In this document: positions 57,262-64,000 of the stretch, piece by piece | Position numbering within the stretch: position 1 is the stretch's first letter | Layout of the letters: the number at the start of each line of letters is the position of its first letter | Assembly: GCF_013283195.1 (NCBI RefSeq) | Contig: NZ_JABEKT010000005.1 | Coordinates: 360,684-424,683, forward strand | Origin: Ensifer adhaerens | GTDB taxonomy: Bacteria; Pseudomonadota; Alphaproteobacteria; Rhizobiales; Rhizobiaceae | Direction of reading: 5' to 3' | DNA length: 64,000 nt | Position numbers and translations under genes: made by a program | The notes under the pieces: model-generated | Database searches by the model: none | Seen by the model: the letters and a program-made list of their open reading frames with translations, nothing else | Told to the model about the DNA's origin: nothing

Positions 57262-58241
57262 GACCGCACCTCCAGCCCGAAGCCGGGGGCGGCCGTTTTG
57301 ATGATGGTTTCGATATCGGACAGCTGCGGCCGGAAGCCGAGCGTCTGGCGTGCCCAGGTCGTGTCGGCATAAAGCACCGGCGGATCGCCGGCCCGACGCG
57401 CCAGAAGCTGGACCGGAACCCGCCTGCGGGTGACCTGGTGAATGGCGTCGATGACCTGTCGGACGGATGTGCCGCGGCCCGAACCGAGGTTGGCCTTGAG
57501 CGGGTCGCCGCCGTTGCGCAGATAATCGACAGCGGCAACATGCGCCTCGGCTAGGTCCACGACGTGAATGTAGTCGCGGATGCAGGTGCCGTCCGGCGTC
57601 GCATAGTCATCGCCGAAGACGTCGAGCCTGTCGACACGCCCGGCCGCGGCCATCAATGCCCGCGGGATCAGGTGGGTCTCCGGGTCATGCCGCTCGGTCA
57701 GCTGCCCATCAGGGTCGGCGCCTGCAGCATTGAAATAACGCAGGGCGACGGATCGGAACCCGTAGGCCCGGGCATAATCGCCAAGCATCAGCTCGATCAT
57801 CAGTTTTGTGCGGCCGTAGGGATTGACCGGCAGCTGGACCGTGTCCTCGGTGATCGGCAAACGCGGCGGCACGCCATAGGTCGCGCATGTGCTGGAAAAG
57901 ACGATGCGGTTCAGCCCCGCCTGACGGCAGGCCTCGAGCAACGAAACGCTGCCGGCGACATTGTTGCGATAGTATTTTCCGGGATCCTCGACTGATTCCC
58001 CGACATAGGCGGAGGCGGCAAAATGGATCAGGCATTCGGGCCTGAAGGTCTGGATCGCCTCGACGATCCGTCCCGTGTCTTCAAGCCCTCCCTCGACCAA
58101 CGGTCCCCAGCGGACATTGGTGCGATGCCCCGTCGACAGGTTGTCGAAGACAACGGGCAGGATGCCGGCCTCGGCGAGGCGCTTGCAAGTATGGCTGCCT
58201 ATGAAGCCGGCTCCGCCGGTGACAAGAACGACGCGCGACAT
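57258..58241 (-). CDS. uxe: UDP-xylose 4-epimerase (GalE-like SDR)
   Basis: 327 residues. NAD motif GGAGFIGSH (~9), SSTCATYG (~118) and catalytic YGRTK (~142) of the extended SDR family, GalE type. Next to a UDP-xylose synthase gene and in the same order as the uxs-uxe pair characterised in S. meliloti, so UDP-xylose to UDP-arabinose epimerisation is more likely than UDP-galactose formation; sequence alone does not separate them. It starts 1 bp after the uxs stop. Confidence 0.75.
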   Translation of the reverse strand: MSRVVLVTGGAGFIGSHTCKRLAEAGILPVVFDNLSTGHRTNVRWGPLVEGGLEDTGRIVEAIQTFRPECLIHFAASAYVGESVEDPGKYYRNNVAGSVSLLEACRQAGLNRIVFSSTCATYGVPPRLPITEDTVQLPVNPYGRTKLMIELMLGDYARAYGFRSVALRYFNAAGADPDGQLTERHDPETHLIPRALMAAAGRVDRLDVFGDDYATPDGTCIRDYIHVVDLAEAHVAAVDYLRNGGDPLKANLGSGRGTSVRQVIDAIHQVTRRRVPVQLLARRAGDPPVLYADTTWARQTLGFRPQLSDIETIIKTAAPGFGLEVRS

Positions 58242-58242
58242 A

Positions 58243-59283
58243 TCATACCGCCTCTCCCGCCATGGCGAGATCCGATGTGCCCAGGCGGCGATCAAAATAG
58301 GCAATGGCGCGGTGAAGCCCTTCGCGGAGCGCGACCTTCGGCTCCCAGCCGAGCTCTGCCATAGCCTGGGAAATATCCGGTCGGCGCTGACGCGGATCGT
58401 CGACGGCCGCTGCACGATGGACGATCGACGAGCGCGAGCCGGTCATCGAGAGGACCATCTCGGCAAGTTCGAGAACCGTGAACTCGCCCGGGTTTCCGAG
58501 GTTGATCGGACCGATGCACTTGTCGTCCGAGATCGACAACCGGATGAAGCCCTCGATGAGATCGTCGACATAACAGAAGGAGCGCGTCTGCTGGCCGTCG
58601 CCATAGATCGTCAGATCCTTGCCGAGCAGCGCCTGGACCACGAAATTCGAGATCACACGTCCGTCGTCGGGGCGCATGCGCGGCCCATAGGTGTTGAAGA
58701 TCCGCGCAACCTTCGTCTTCACCCCATAGGTGCGGTGATAGTCGAAGAACAAGGTTTCTGCCGATCGCTTGCCCTCATCGTAGCAGGCCCGCGGCCCGAT
58801 GGGGTTGACGTTGCCGAAGTAGCTTTCGCGCTGCGGGCTGTGCAGCGGATCACCGTAGACCTCCGAGGTGGAGGACTGCACGACCGTGGCGCCGGTGGCC
58901 CGAGCGTTCTCCAGAACGTTCATGGCGCCGAGCACGTTGGTCATCAACGTTCCCACAGGGTCGGCCTGGTAATCCGGCGGCGACGCCGGCGAAGCGAAGT
59001 TGAAGATGACGTCGACATCGAAAAGGAAGGGCTTGCGAACGTCGTGTTCCACAATGTGGAAGCGGCTGATCTCGCTAAGGTGGGAAAGGTTCTCCCGACG
59101 CCCGGTCGAGAAATTGTCGAGGCAGACAACGCTGTGCCCCAGGGAAAGAAGTCTTTCGCAAAGATGTGACCCGAGAAATCCGCCGCCTCCGGTCACCAGT
59201 ATTCGTTTGGGTATGCCTGCAACTTTCTTGAGAAAATCCTGTCTGCCGACGACCGACAGCTCACCGCGACCGACCTTACGCAT
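58243..59283 (-). CDS. uxs: UDP-glucuronate decarboxylase (UDP-xylose synthase)
   Basis: 346 residues. [19 protein letters not shown] (~27), [10 protein letters not shown] (~140) and ACYDEGKR (~165, the YxxxK catalytic pair) are typical of UXS. It makes UDP-xylose from UDP-glucuronate. The ATG at 59283 follows GGAGG by six bases; a second ATG at 59307 is weaker. First gene of the five-gene minus-strand operon; an AT-rich leader lies upstream. Confidence 0.88.
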   Translation of the reverse strand: MRKVGRGELSVVGRQDFLKKVAGIPKRILVTGGGGFLGSHLCERLLSLGHSVVCLDNFSTGRRENLSHLSEISRFHIVEHDVRKPFLFDVDVIFNFASPASPPDYQADPVGTLMTNVLGAMNVLENARATGATVVQSSTSEVYGDPLHSPQRESYFGNVNPIGPRACYDEGKRSAETLFFDYHRTYGVKTKVARIFNTYGPRMRPDDGRVISNFVVQALLGKDLTIYGDGQQTRSFCYVDDLIEGFIRLSISDDKCIGPINLGNPGEFTVLELAEMVLSMTGSRSSIVHRAAAVDDPRQRRPDISQAMAELGWEPKVALREGLHRAIAYFDRRLGTSDLAMAGEAV

Positions 59284-59914
59284 TACACACCTCCAATTAT
59301 TATACACACCATTGCATCTGGTGATTGGAGACGAGCCATGAATGAAAGCTACAATAAGGAAATTATCTTTATCAAGAATTCAAAACACAACCCGACACAA
59401 TAAATTTAAAATAAGAAGAACCACGAATTCTTCCACCGAAATCACTATATAAGATGATTAGCAAATAATTAAACAATCGTCAATGCGGATACATAATAAT
59501 AAATGAAAGGCACCTAATAATATCAAGTTATAATAGTCATAATTAAATCAACAGGACACATCTATACGTATGAGTAATCGTGGCTATAGCCACTAATTAA
59601 AATTTATAGTTAACTTCACCAGAGCAACCTGGTTGGACATGCGGCTGCAGAAAGGCAAATTCCTCCTGCGACGAAATCCTGCATCAGCGCTTTTAACTGT
59701 CCATGTATCCACTGCCTTTCGGCACTCGACATCCGCAGCATCGCGGCCTTGTTTGCGGACACGACAACACCTGCCGCGCCCGCCCGGTTCGGCACAGCAA
59801 AATTGAAAACGACACGAGAGCATTCGAGGCAAACATACGAACCGAGTCCACCAGCGCCCACATTCGCCGAGAGACGAAGAGCGGGAAAAGCCTCAGTTCC
59901 GATGCCTTACGGCG
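59284..59914. other. AT-rich spacer between uxs and the LuxR-type gene
   Basis: About 630 bp; the part from 59284 to ~59620 is strikingly A+T-rich against a G+C-rich background and must hold the uxs promoter. A perfect palindrome is at 59580. From ~59616 to 59861 a minus-strand open frame of 81 codons (containing MSSAERQWIHGQLKALMQD) is possible but has neutral codon use and no clear ribosome site, so I do not call it a gene. Confidence 0.6.
59580..59593. promoter_or_regulatory. Perfect palindrome in the uxs upstream spacer
   Basis: GTGGC-TATA-GCCAC is a perfect 14-bp palindrome in AT-rich DNA about 300 bp upstream of uxs. It is a candidate binding site for a regulator of the polysaccharide operon. 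Confidence 0.45.
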
Positions 59915-60715
59915 TCAGTTTTTCCAGCGCGAAGAAAACGGTCCTGCCGCGTGTTCGGAATCCGCGTCGGTGGTGAAATAGCGCGATGCCGCTTCGGTGC
60001 GGTTGCGCACGTTCATCTTCTTGTAGATGTTGCGGACGTGAACCTTCACGGTGTTTTCCGACAATCCAAGACGATCGGCGATGATCTTGTTCTGGGTCCC
60101 CATGCAGATCAGATCGAGGATCTGCACTTCGCGCGTCGTCAACCCACCCAGACTGGCTTCCCGGCGCCGCTTTGCGGCATTGGCATAGACTGCCGCATCG
60201 GACACTTCCGCCTGCCGGCCATAATGCTTGGTCGAGGCAAAGGGGTCCACCGACAGCCGTCGCAACAGCGCAGCGGGGAAATGTTCGCCCCCCTTCATCA
60301 ACAGATCGATCGCCGCGAGGCAGACATCGAGGTGCAGATTGAGAGGAAGAACGCCATGGATCAGCCGCTCTTCGACGAAGCCGGCGATCGACGGATCGAG
60401 CTCTTCGGCATTATCTACCACCAACCCGATCGAGGCCTTGGGATGGAACTCGTGGATGGTCCGCAGAATGGTCGGAAACGTTTTGGGGGACATGCGGTAA
60501 AGCATGATCAGACTTACATCGACGAGATTGCCGTCGAGCAAATTGTCGGGGTCGGAAAGACTGACGACGTCATGGCCAGGAAACCGCGAGCCGACCGCCT
60601 GCATGAGGCACTCGGCGAACAGGTCGATCTTGGCAAGCATGACAATCTTTTTCTTTTGCGACAAAGCTTTGTTGTTATCTTCAAAATCGCCCACGTTGGA
60701 GCCTTCAGGATGCAT
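59915..60715 (-). CDS. LuxR/FixJ-type regulator with degenerate receiver domain
   Basis: 266 residues. Residues ~22-130 have a receiver-like fold outline (KKKIVMLAKIDLFAECLMQA) but the segment VDVSLIMLYRMSP lacks the aspartate expected at the phosphorylation position. The LuxR helix-turn-helix (~190-247) has GLTTREVQILDLICMGTQNK and IADRLGLSENTVKVHVRNIYKKM. AGGAGGG marks the ATG at 60715. Such non-phosphorylated members (CsgD, VpsT) control biofilm matrix genes, but the WxxR c-di-GMP motif of VpsT is not visible. It is on the same strand as uxs, upstream, so it is a likely controller of that operon. Confidence 0.82.
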   Translation of the reverse strand: MHPEGSNVGDFEDNNKALSQKKKIVMLAKIDLFAECLMQAVGSRFPGHDVVSLSDPDNLLDGNLVDVSLIMLYRMSPKTFPTILRTIHEFHPKASIGLVVDNAEELDPSIAGFVEERLIHGVLPLNLHLDVCLAAIDLLMKGGEHFPAALLRRLSVDPFASTKHYGRQAEVSDAAVYANAAKRRREASLGGLTTREVQILDLICMGTQNKIIADRLGLSENTVKVHVRNIYKKMNVRNRTEAASRYFTTDADSEHAAGPFSSRWKN

Positions 60716-61700
60716 TACGCCCTCCTTGGGTTTTCCCATTTATTTTTATGGGTGCGCCAGCCTGACTCGGAGTTACGCCCATCTCAGCAAATTTATTCAT
60801 AACCAGTGAAATAATGCGAACTCACCCCACAGACGGAAAATTCGCACTAGCTAATGTATCGTAAAGAGAAGAGGGGTGGAACAACCCAAAAGGATTAGAA
60901 GCCCTCCGGAATCGACCTTAAATCGTTCTAAATCGAACCATCTTTGGGTCATTCCTTAATCAAATGTATAGCATACGCATATTCGAACGGCTGAAGCGGC
61001 CCTAACCCTAGGCTAATCAGCCTTTCCATCTGTTGCATTTCCTTCGGCGGCCCAAGCCCGGACACCCTCTCCAGGGCCGCGACAGGCGCCAGAAATAGTG
61101 CTCCGCCAGACGCGGCCTCCAGAGAATACCTAATAATACTTCCTAATAGCTATCCTCGGCGAGGAGGATCCCACTTCACGTGGTGCCTGGCAAGACCTCA
61201 CTCCACTCTGGGGCGCAGTCGTCGGGTCAGCGCCAGCACCTGTTAAAGGTACAAATTCATAAATCTTAACAAAACCTTACGATGCGGAAAATCCAGAAAA
61301 ACCGCACGATATTCGCCCAGAAAAGGGCCTAATAGCTCCAATTGATGTCTATCGCCTCACCGCATTCGGAGCGAAACTCCTCACCTCGCACTTGAGTTTC
61401 GTGCGATCCGAGCCAGGAAAATGTGTGTGCGTCTGGTTCGCGGACCGTGTGAATGCGTAAGCGCAAAAACGTGTAAACCAGTATTAAAAACAACGACATT
61501 ATCACACGTAATGATTGAGTGCGGCAATTAAACCGCCAAAAAGATATATTTAAAATAACACTGAAATATATCGAAACCCGACAGATGAATATCCCGCGGG
61601 AGCATCATCTGAACTTCAAAAAAAAGAGCCAGCCCCGGATAAAAACCCCATAAAAGATGTAGGGGTTTCGGTGCTGGCTCCTTCTCAGGAGGAGAACCAC
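60716..61700. other. Gene-poor region upstream of the acidic repeat gene
   Basis: About 985 bp without a gene I can support; base composition switches between AT-rich and GC-rich blocks (GC-rich around 61030-61240), which suggests remnants or regulatory DNA. It contains an imperfect repeat (GCGAAACTC at 61371, GAGTTTCGT at 61394) and the hairpin at 61618-61680. Confidence 0.5.
61618..61680 (-). terminator. Large hairpin before the acidic repeat gene, minus-strand terminator
   Basis: GAGCCAGC (61626) pairs with GCTGGCTC (61673) and an inner AAACCCC/GGGGTTT stem continues it. Read on the minus strand it is followed by T8 (61618-61625), the form of an intrinsic terminator. On the plus strand it sits 6 bases before the AGGAGGAG ribosome site of the next gene, so it could also act as a structured leader. 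Confidence 0.6.
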
Positions 61701-62687
61701 ATGTCCGCACTGCTCGACGATAGCATCAAGGCCGATGATGATCTGAAAGTCGGCGCTCTCGCCGATGGACTGGCAACCAGTGCCGCCAATGATCTGAACG
61801 TTGACGACGGCTCAACGAGCAACGTTGGCATCGCCAACGGCAATGACCGCAACAATTACAGCGATAGTTCGCAGGACAACGACACCCATATCAAGACGGA
61901 CATCGATACCGACATCAAGACCGAAGCCAACGAAAACGGCGACAACCGCAACAATTACACCGACAGCTCGACCGACTACGATTACGACTATGATTACAAG
62001 GACAACAGCAAGGTCGAGACCGACATCGACCAGAAGAACAATGGCGATAACCGCGACAATTCCTACGAGTGGGATTACGACAGCAAGGTTACCACCAAGA
62101 CCGACATCGATACCGACATCAAGACCGAAGCCAACGAAAACGGCGACAACCGCAACAACTACTCGTCAACCGATAACGACATCATCACCAAATCGGACGA
62201 CGACTTTGCGACGCTCAAGGACGTCAAGGACTTCGACAACCTCGGCATCGCCGGTGGCGACCTCACCTTCAATCTCGGTGACGACTTCTCGTTCAACCTG
62301 AACGTCGACAACATCCTGAACAACTCGCTGGAAGGCGCCGGCAACAATACCGGCTTCAGCGTGGTTCAGGCCAACAATCTTGCCGATCAGGATCAGGCCT
62401 ACGACTTCAAGATGAACAACGCCGACGCCAACAACGACTTGCGCGCCGATGGCGGGCATTCGGATGGCGGCGATGGTCTGAACTTCGACACCAAGTCGGA
62501 TTGGGATCTCAAGGCCGGCGACGGTATCAACGGGAGCACGACGTCGGACTCGTCTGCGATCCTGGCAAATTCCGGCTTTCATCAGGAAATCGTCCAGGGC
62601 GCGAACCTCGTCAGCAACTCTGTCGACTCCAGCGTCATTGGCGGCAACTCGCATACCACCGATGTCGGACACGACACCGACGGCTGA
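61701..62687 (+). CDS. Acidic Asp/Asn-rich repeat protein of unknown function
   Basis: 328 residues, no Cys, very rich in Asp, Asn, Ser and Thr. I do not recognise a family. TDIDTDIKTEANENGDNR and NNY occur at residues 66-86 and again at 134-154; shorter NGNDRNNY and NNGDNRDN copies lie at ~47 and ~113. QANNLADQD (223-231) and GANLVSNSVDSSVIGG (300-315) recur in altered form in the next gene. No signal peptide; a non-cleaved type I secretion or surface-fibre role is only a guess. AGGAGGAG precedes the ATG. Confidence 0.8.
   Translation: MSALLDDSIKADDDLKVGALADGLATSAANDLNVDDGSTSNVGIANGNDRNNYSDSSQDNDTHIKTDIDTDIKTEANENGDNRNNYTDSSTDYDYDYDYKDNSKVETDIDQKNNGDNRDNSYEWDYDSKVTTKTDIDTDIKTEANENGDNRNNYSSTDNDIITKSDDDFATLKDVKDFDNLGIAGGDLTFNLGDDFSFNLNVDNILNNSLEGAGNNTGFSVVQANNLADQDQAYDFKMNNADANNDLRADGGHSDGGDGLNFDTKSDWDLKAGDGINGSTTSDSSAILANSGFHQEIVQGANLVSNSVDSSVIGGNSHTTDVGHDTDG
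61899..61958 (+). repeat. Direct repeat copy 1 inside the acidic gene
   Basis: A 60-base unit encoding most of the 21-residue repeat. It matches the copy at 62103 with one difference (T/C near the end) and lies exactly 204 bases (68 codons) away. Confidence 0.9.
62103..62162 (+). repeat. Direct repeat copy 2 inside the acidic gene
   Basis: Second copy of the 60-base unit (starts GACATCGATACCGACATCAA). Near identity at the third codon positions means a recent duplication or gene conversion rather than selection on protein alone. Confidence 0.9.
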
Positions 62688-62708
62688 TCGATCCATTTCA
62701 CAAAAGAA

Positions 62709-62740
62709 GACTGCACCGGCCCTCCGTGGCCGGTGCAGTC
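62709..62740. terminator. Hairpin after the acidic repeat gene
   Basis: GACTGCACCGGCC pairs perfectly with GGCCGGTGCAGTC around CTCCGT, 21 bp after the stop. The plus side lacks a T run; the minus side has TTCTTTTG. It may be a terminator or an mRNA stabiliser between the two acidic genes. Confidence 0.6.
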
Positions 62741-62844
62741 GCGGAAACTTGATTTCGGATCGGTTCGAATCTTTTACCGGGGCATGCCTGTCTAAGCCCG
62801 CCGAAGTCTCCCTTTGATGCGGAAAAAAGGGAAGGATCGGGACG

Positions 62845-64000
62845 ATGCATACGGAAAAAGTCAATGAAGTCATCGCCCACTTTATCGGTATGTTCGAGGC
62901 GGATACCGATGAAGCACGGCTGAGACAAAAGCAGCTCGACGGCGGTGATCTCAAAGAGGGCATCCAGCAGCTCGACGAGGGCGAAGCAAGGACGACCGAC
63001 TTCACCTCGCCGTTCCAGTTGATCGATTACGATCCTGAAGTGCCCTACCGGGCACCCTCCGACGACATTGCCGAAGTGGATCTCTTCGGGCGCATTCGGG
63101 GCTTCGGCGATCATTTTGCCGATGCGGTCGCCCTTTCAGCCAACGTCGTTCCCGGAAAGGTGTTCGGCAACTTCGGCCAACCGGACGACGCCCCCATCGA
63201 AGACAAGCTGGTCGTCCACGACGGACCCGGCTCGGTGATCGCCCATGTCGTGCAGGCGAACATGGTGCGCGACGACGATGTTCTGAACACGACCGACACG
63301 ACGGAGGCTGCCCGCGACACGACCTACGTCACCTACAAGCTCGCCGAATTCAGCGAGCAGGCCACGGATGCCACGCCCTTCGCGAACTACACCCGCGTCG
63401 ACACCTATGAGGGCCTTTCGAAAATCGCCGACGATGTGTCGAGCTATGCCTCGGCAAACCGGCCACCGGAGCCACCGGCATCAGGCAGCGACCCGCAAGC
63501 CAGCGCCGATCCCGGTGCGACCGTTGCGCTCGCGGACCAACCCAACGACGCCGATCCGCTCGACGATACGATCACGCTTCCCGTAACGGTGTCTCCCGAC
63601 ACGTTGCCGCTGGACAACAATGGCAACTTCACCTTGGCCGCCGACAGCATCGAGGGTGTTTACGTCAACGGCTTGCGCGTCGACGAAGCGCCCGTTCTTG
63701 CCGACTTCATGCCTGATCGTGGGCTGGCGCAGCCGGTTGCCGATCCCGAAGGGGCCGATGGCCCACTCCAGGAGGAGGGCAAGAGCGGCAACTCCGTTTA
63801 CGTCGAAGCCGGTGCCAACATCGTCGCCAACATCGTCAGCATCGTCGAGACCGGTATCATCGCGCCGGTAACCGCGGTGATGGGGGGCTACCACCAGATC
63901 GACGTGATCTCCCAATCCTTTGTCTATGCCGACAACGACAAGCTGGACAAGGTTCTGCGCGACAACTCGGCCGAATCCGCCTCGCGCACAGTCGCGATGA
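62845..64000 (+). CDS. Acidic protein of unknown function (runs off the right edge)
   Basis: At least 385 residues from the ATG at 62845, open to the window end. The start HTEKVNEVIAHFIGMF is followed by an acidic region; a Pro/Ala/Asp-rich linker (~200-235) precedes GANIVANIV (323) and QSFVYADND (357-365). QANMVRDDD at ~137 is a third copy of the motif seen in the preceding gene. No Cys, no signal peptide in the visible part. No known family recognised; a large exported protein is possible. The length and C-terminus are unknown. Confidence 0.75.
   Translation, partial: MHTEKVNEVIAHFIGMFEADTDEARLRQKQLDGGDLKEGIQQLDEGEARTTDFTSPFQLIDYDPEVPYRAPSDDIAEVDLFGRIRGFGDHFADAVALSANVVPGKVFGNFGQPDDAPIEDKLVVHDGPGSVIAHVVQANMVRDDDVLNTTDTTEAARDTTYVTYKLAEFSEQATDATPFANYTRVDTYEGLSKIADDVSSYASANRPPEPPASGSDPQASADPGATVALADQPNDADPLDDTITLPVTVSPDTLPLDNNGNFTLAADSIEGVYVNGLRVDEAPVLADFMPDRGLAQPVADPEGADGPLQEEGKSGNSVYVEAGANIVANIVSIVETGIIAPVTAVMGGYHQIDVISQSFVYADNDKLDKVLRDNSAESASRTVAM

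Noticed and set aside
59703-59981. 92-codon plus-strand frame in the spacer and LuxR end
   Set aside because: Overlaps the LuxR 3' end antisense and has no ribosome site or family.
61528-61710. 60-codon minus-strand frame before the acidic gene
   Set aside because: It spans the hairpin and terminator and has no ribosome site.

Overview
The window reads as chromosomal DNA of a high-GC alphaproteobacterium of the Rhizobiaceae, most likely Ensifer/Sinorhizobium. The reasons are an emrAB pair divergent from a TetR gene, a fused phaAB antiporter gene, the cobF-cobM block with divergently overlapping cobK/cobL starts, a bkd operon, and a uxs/uxe polysaccharide operon. All of these are arrangements I know from Ensifer/Sinorhizobium and from the B12 producer once called Pseudomonas denitrificans. 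The genus is an inference from remembered gene order and protein similarity; no database was searched. I saw no rRNA, tRNA, CRISPR array, insertion sequence or phage gene.

Layout. 0-10 kb: 5' end of xylulokinase, its LacI-type regulator with a palindromic operator, a Tat-exported metallophosphoesterase, the emrAB drug/flavonoid efflux pair with emrR, an AraC regulator, a TerC membrane protein, a VOC protein and an ArsR regulator. 10-17.7 kb: gltX-lysS, a membrane-anchored hypothetical, a nucleoside hydrolase, a ligase-associated exonuclease plus ATP-dependent DNA ligase, and a small DUF3008 protein. 17.8-26.8 kb: a CHASE-PAS-GGDEF-EAL c-di-GMP enzyme and the complete phaAB-C-D-E-F-G cation/proton antiporter operon. 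26.8-34 kb: eight genes of aerobic cobalamin synthesis (cobM, L, K, J, I, H, G, F). 34-38 kb: ung, then modABC with modE and a Mo-box-like dyad. 38.3-46.1 kb: an FAD oxidoreductase, the branched-chain 2-oxoacid dehydrogenase operon (E1 alpha, E1 beta, E2, E3) and a thiolase. 46.2-53.6 kb: purU, then tyrosine/homogentisate breakdown (maiA, fahA, an MBL hydrolase, hmgA, hmgR, an Lrp regulator, hpd).

53.7-64 kb looks accessory. A five-gene minus-strand operon (UDP-xylose synthase, UDP-xylose 4-epimerase, a processive family 2 glycosyltransferase, a DUF995-like secreted protein and a GH26-like secreted hydrolase) probably makes and trims a pentose-containing exopolysaccharide. Upstream lie an AT-rich spacer, a LuxR/FixJ-type regulator whose receiver domain lacks the phosphoacceptor, almost 1 kb without a recognisable gene, and two very acidic proteins I cannot assign (the second runs off the window). 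These two share short motifs, including Q-[AS]-x(3)-[AR]-D-x-D, and are the best candidate here for something undescribed.

Connecting themes: homogentisate and branched-chain amino-acid catabolism feed acetyl-CoA/propionyl-CoA metabolism; the c-di-GMP enzyme and LuxR regulator may bear on exopolysaccharide control; and several regulators sit beside visible palindromes (LacI, EmrR, ArsR, ModE, HmgR).
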